Origin: Sva-07 sp963741755
GTDB taxonomy: Bacteria > Actinomycetota > Acidimicrobiia > Acidimicrobiales > Ilumatobacteraceae
Assembly: GCA_963741755.1 (NCBI GenBank)
Contig: CAVUJG010000019.1
Span: forward strand, 1-64,000
Direction: 5' to 3'
Length of the DNA: 64,000 nt
The translations under genes were made by a program, and so were the position numbers. The stretch's first letter is position 1. Each line of letters opens with the position of its first letter. Of this stretch, positions 61,472-64,000 are shown in pieces. The notes beneath the pieces are model-generated. The model was not told where the DNA came from and made no database searches. It saw only the letters and a list, made by a program, of their open reading frames with translations.

Positions 61472-61532
61472 CTCCGAGCGGTCTGCGGCGCTCTCCTCAA
61501 CTCTGTGACAGGCCCCATCTACGATGGGTGAC

Positions 61533-62399
61533 ATGACCGACACCGCTGTTCCCGCACCGACCTTCCCGGTGCCGATGTCGCTGTCGCCCTCGAGGGTGTC
61601 GTCGTTCACGTCGTGCCCGATGCAGTTCCGCTTCTCGAGCATCGAGAAGCTGCCTGAGCCTCCGGGCGTCGCCACGTCCAAGGGCACGATCGTGCACCGG
61701 GCGCTCGAGCTGCTGTTCGTGCGCCCTGCGGCTGATCGGACCCGCGAGGCGTTGGCTGCCGACATGGCGACGGCGCTCGACGAGTACCGCACGCACCCCG
61801 ACTACGTGGGTCTCCGCCTCGAAGGTGACGCGATCGACAGGTTCGACCGCGACTGCCATGCGTTGATCGACAAGTACTTCGCCATGGAAGACCCGACCAG
61901 CGTGCGCGAAATCGGCCTCGAACTCTGGATGGAGGCGCCGGTCGGCGACCTCACCCTGCGGGGCATCATCGATCGTCTCGAACTCGACGCCGACGGCGAA
62001 CTCGTCGTCACGGACTACAAGACCGGCCGCGCACCGTCGGGGAACTTCGAACAGAAGAGCCTTGCCGGCGTCCACTTCTACTCGTTCCTGTGCGAGGCGG
62101 TGTTCGGCAAGCGACCGGCGAAGATCCGCCTGATGTACCTGGCGTCCGGCGAGACGATCGAAACGGTCCCGTCGGCGCAGTCGGTGAAGTTCATCACCAC
62201 ACGAACCACCGCGGTGTGGTCCGCCGTCGAGCGGGCGTGCACCACCGGCGACTTCCGCCCCCGCAAGAGCAAGTTGTGCGACTGGTGCTCGTTCCAGCAG
62301 TGGTGTCCGGCCTTCGGCGGCAACCCGTCGCTGGCAGCCACCGAAGCAGTTGCGGCCTACAACGACCTGCTGGCCGTACCCGTAGCATCAGCAACCTGA
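61533..62399 (+). CDS. RecB-like PD-(D/E)XK nuclease with Fe-S cysteines
   Basis: 288 residues. LSPSRVSSFTSCPMQFRFSS with the first Cys, GTIVHRALELLF (motif I His), GIIDRLELDADGELVVTDYKTGRAP (PD-(D/E)XK with D and D-Y-K), and KSKLCDWCSFQQWCPAF, giving the four-cysteine pattern of AddB/Cas4/RecB-like iron-sulfur nucleases. Actinobacterial homologs stand alone and are thought to act in DNA repair. No cas genes or arrays are nearby. ATG 61533 sits 7 nt after TACGAT; ATG 61524 overlaps that hexamer and is less likely. Confidence 0.88.
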   Translation: MTDTAVPAPTFPVPMSLSPSRVSSFTSCPMQFRFSSIEKLPEPPGVATSKGTIVHRALELLFVRPAADRTREALAADMATALDEYRTHPDYVGLRLEGDAIDRFDRDCHALIDKYFAMEDPTSVREIGLELWMEAPVGDLTLRGIIDRLELDADGELVVTDYKTGRAPSGNFEQKSLAGVHFYSFLCEAVFGKRPAKIRLMYLASGETIETVPSAQSVKFITTRTTAVWSAVERACTTGDFRPRKSKLCDWCSFQQWCPAFGGNPSLAATEAVAAYNDLLAVPVASAT

Positions 62400-63058
62400 T
62401 GACCAGCAACGACATGGCGGGCGCACCGTCGCCGCTCGACGAGGCCGACGCCCACGCACTCCTCGGACACCCCGATCCCGAACCGCTCGACGTCGGCCCG
62501 TTGCCGATCGTTCCCGGCCAGGGCCACCTCGGCCCTCAGGTCGACGCGTTCGATCAATGGGTCGATGATGCGCTCGAGTTGCTGCGCGGCAACCCGATCG
62601 CCGATCGAGTGTTTGCCACCGCAAGCCACGTCGGCGACTTCTCGCTGATCTGGCACGGCATCGCCATCACCCGAGCCATCGTCAAGGGCCGCCCCGACCA
62701 GGTCGTCGTGCTCGCCGTGATGCTCGGCGCCGAAAGCCTGCTGGTCAACCAGGGCGTCAAGCGACTGTTCCGCCGCGAGCGCCCCACCACCACCGGCGAC
62801 GACCGGCTGCAGGTACGCAAGCCGACGACGTCATCGTTTCCCTCGGGTCACGCGAGCTCGGCGGCATTCGCCGCGATGGTGCTGTCCGGCTGGGACGGGC
62901 CGAAGGTCGGCATGCTCTGGTGGAAGGTCGCTGCGATCGTGGGGATCAGCCGCGCCTACGTGCGAATCCACCACGGATCCGATGTGGTTGCCGGCGCCAT
63001 TGTCGGCACGCTGCTCGGCTTGGTCGGCCGACGCATCGCCAAACACTTCGCTCCCTGA
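62399..63058 (+). CDS. PAP2-family membrane phosphatase
   Basis: 219 residues. Phosphatase motif 1 KRLFRRERPTTTGDD, motif 2 SSFPSGHASSAAFAAM near residue 145, and motif 3 SRAYVRIHHGSDVVAGAIVG near residue 185; three hydrophobic helices accompany them (QVVVLAVMLGAESLLV, VAAIVGIS, AIVGTLLGLVG). It would dephosphorylate a lipid phosphate or undecaprenyl-type diphosphate. The ATG overlaps the RecB-like stop (TGATG), indicating coupling, although there is no obvious functional link. Confidence 0.9.
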   Translation: MTSNDMAGAPSPLDEADAHALLGHPDPEPLDVGPLPIVPGQGHLGPQVDAFDQWVDDALELLRGNPIADRVFATASHVGDFSLIWHGIAITRAIVKGRPDQVVVLAVMLGAESLLVNQGVKRLFRRERPTTTGDDRLQVRKPTTSSFPSGHASSAAFAAMVLSGWDGPKVGMLWWKVAAIVGISRAYVRIHHGSDVVAGAIVGTLLGLVGRRIAKHFAP

Positions 63059-63127
63059 GGCGCGGGCCCATCGGCGAGCGTGGAGATGACCACGGACGCG
63101 TGCGACCGAGGACATCCCCCTCGACGT

Positions 63128-63325
63128 TCAGACGGCGTCGGTGGTCACGACGGCTTCGACCAGGGTGGCCGGCTCCGTCGTGAGGAGGGTGCGTACATCC
63201 AGTAACAGATCGGCAACCTCACCCGTCGAAACGAGTTCGCGTTGCATCATTCGGGCAAGGGCGCCGTCGATGACGCCCAGTGCTTCAGTGATCACTGCTT
63301 CGGAGGCGATGCGCTCATCAGTCAT
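63128..63325 (-). CDS. Hypothetical small protein, 65 residues
   Basis: I do not recognise it. MTDERIASEAVITEALGVID, ALARMMQRELVSTGEVADLL and LDVRTLLTTEPATLVEAV form amphipathic helices with leucine/valine periodicity, like a small helical-bundle protein. ATG 63325 is preceded at 8 nt by TACCGT. It diverges from an SDR gene. Composition and codon third-position GC resemble real genes. Confidence 0.55.
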   Translation of the reverse strand: MTDERIASEAVITEALGVIDGALARMMQRELVSTGEVADLLLDVRTLLTTEPATLVEAVVTTDAV

Positions 63326-63412
63326 TGGTTGACACGGTACCTGTGTCGAAGCGCTCGCGCGCGCACCTGCGCCTTCATGTCGAAGGTGTCACACAACGTT
63401 TACGATGCAGCC

Positions 63413-64000
63413 ATGGAGTTCGCTGGGCGCAATGTCGTGGTCACGGGAGCCGGCCGGGGCATCGGGGAGGCGCTCGCTCGCGAGTTCCACGCTCGGGGCG
63501 CGAGCGTGGTGGTGGCCGACCTGGCCGGCGCCGACGATGTCGCTGCCGGGTTGGAACGGGCGACGGCGATCACCGCTGACGTCAGCACCGAGGCGGGAAA
63601 CGCTGCCCTCGTAGGCGCGGCCCGCGATGCGCTGGGCTCGATCGACCTGTTCTTCTGCAACGCCGGTGTCGGCACCGGCCGTGGCGTGATCGAGACGCCC
63701 GAGGACGACTGGGAACTCGCCTTCGCCGTCAACGTCCATGCACACCGATGGGCGGCGAAGTACCTGCTGCCCGACTGGCTCGAACGCGGAGAGGGTTATT
63801 TCTGCTCCACCGCATCGGCAGCGGGCCTGCTGATGCAGATCGGTTCGGGGCCCTACACGCTCACGAAGCGGGCGGCGGTTGCGTTCGCCGAGTACATGGC
63901 GGTCACCTACGGTGATGCCGGAGTCAAGGTCACCTGCCTCTGCCCACAGGGCGTGAACACGGCGATGTTGCATGCGGGCGACGACGCTGTGAGCGGGAGC
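63413..64000 (+). CDS. Short-chain dehydrogenase/reductase, N-terminal part (cut by window edge)
   Basis: At least 196 residues. VVVTGAGRGIGEALAREFHA, FCNAGVGTGRGVIETPEDDW, catalytic Ser in CSTASAAGLLMQIGSGPYTL and YTLTKRAAVAFAE (YxxxK), then VTCLCPQGVNTAMLHAGDDA. This is a classical SDR; the C-terminus lies beyond the window. ATG 63413 is 6 nt after TACGAT, so leaderless transcription is likely. Substrate unknown. Confidence 0.88.
   Translation, partial: MEFAGRNVVVTGAGRGIGEALAREFHARGASVVVADLAGADDVAAGLERATAITADVSTEAGNAALVGAARDALGSIDLFFCNAGVGTGRGVIETPEDDWELAFAVNVHAHRWAAKYLLPDWLERGEGYFCSTASAAGLLMQIGSGPYTLTKRAAVAFAEYMAVTYGDAGVKVTCLCPQGVNTAMLHAGDDAVSGS

Noticed and set aside
61533..62399. RecB/Cas4-like nuclease as sign of a CRISPR locus
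   Set aside because: No cas1, cas2 or other cas genes and no spaced direct-repeat array are present. The REP copies are palindromic and lie at gene ends, not in an array.

Overview
The window is uniformly GC-rich and tightly packed, and it looks like chromosome of a high-GC actinobacterium. Supporting traits are two F420-type LLM oxidoreductases, a mycothiol-nitroreductase-type DsbA protein, a tandem-GNAT acetyltransferase, a SARP/BTAD regulator, many lipid CoA-ligase, SDR and acyl-CoA dehydrogenase genes, and an IF-2 with a long Ala/Pro/Gly-rich N-terminus. The mix resembles Acidimicrobiia (Ilumatobacter-like) more than mycobacteria or streptomycetes. The class assignment is inference.

0-26.6 kb is an information-processing superoperon, read leftward: rimP-nusA-ylxR-infB-dsbA-like-rbfA-truB-ribF, then rpsO-pnp-dapB, then a flippase-like gene, dapA and rnj (RNase J, cut by the window edge). 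Cassettes break it up: an ABC importer on the + strand between ribF and rpsO, and between dapB and dapA a RAYT transposase, tpx, a membrane gene, a CoA ligase and a polar amino-acid ABC importer. proS diverges from rimP. A 34-bp palindromic REP element occurs six times between 7.8 and 18.7 kb. Two inverted copies flank a REP-associated tyrosine transposase (RAYT, 8423-9268). In five of the six copies the first three bases (TGA) are the stop codon of the adjacent gene.

26.7-42.5 kb holds a MaoC hydratase plus SDR pair, a peptidoglycan amidase lipoprotein, a geranylgeranyl-reductase-type flavoprotein, a GNAT enzyme, a MoxR-DUF58-VWA module, an LLM oxidoreductase, LarE, an unusual alpha-L-fucosidase joined to a beta-helix domain, TypA/BipA, and a TauE/SafE exporter with a CsoR/CstR-like operator on its promoter.

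42.5-64 kb is catabolic: two CoA ligases, P450, nitroreductase, enoyl-CoA hydratase, two acyl-CoA dehydrogenase-type proteins, SDRs, an alpha/beta hydrolase and an LLM oxidoreductase suggest degradation of a lipid, steroid or terpenoid. Inside it sits a beta-phosphoglucomutase/GH65 phosphorylase pair. A SARP-ATPase regulator then diverges from two tandem DUF4242 genes, followed by a RecB-like nuclease, a PAP2 phosphatase, and an SDR cut by the right edge.

Two window-wide properties matter for reading the annotation. First, nine genes carry an apparent +1 frameshift, each explainable by one extra base in a short homopolymer. I treat these as probable sequence errors and give the full gene span. 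Second, many genes have no Shine-Dalgarno sequence but a TAnnnT hexamer 6-9 nt before the start codon, suggesting widespread leaderless transcription. I saw no rRNA or tRNA genes and no CRISPR array.
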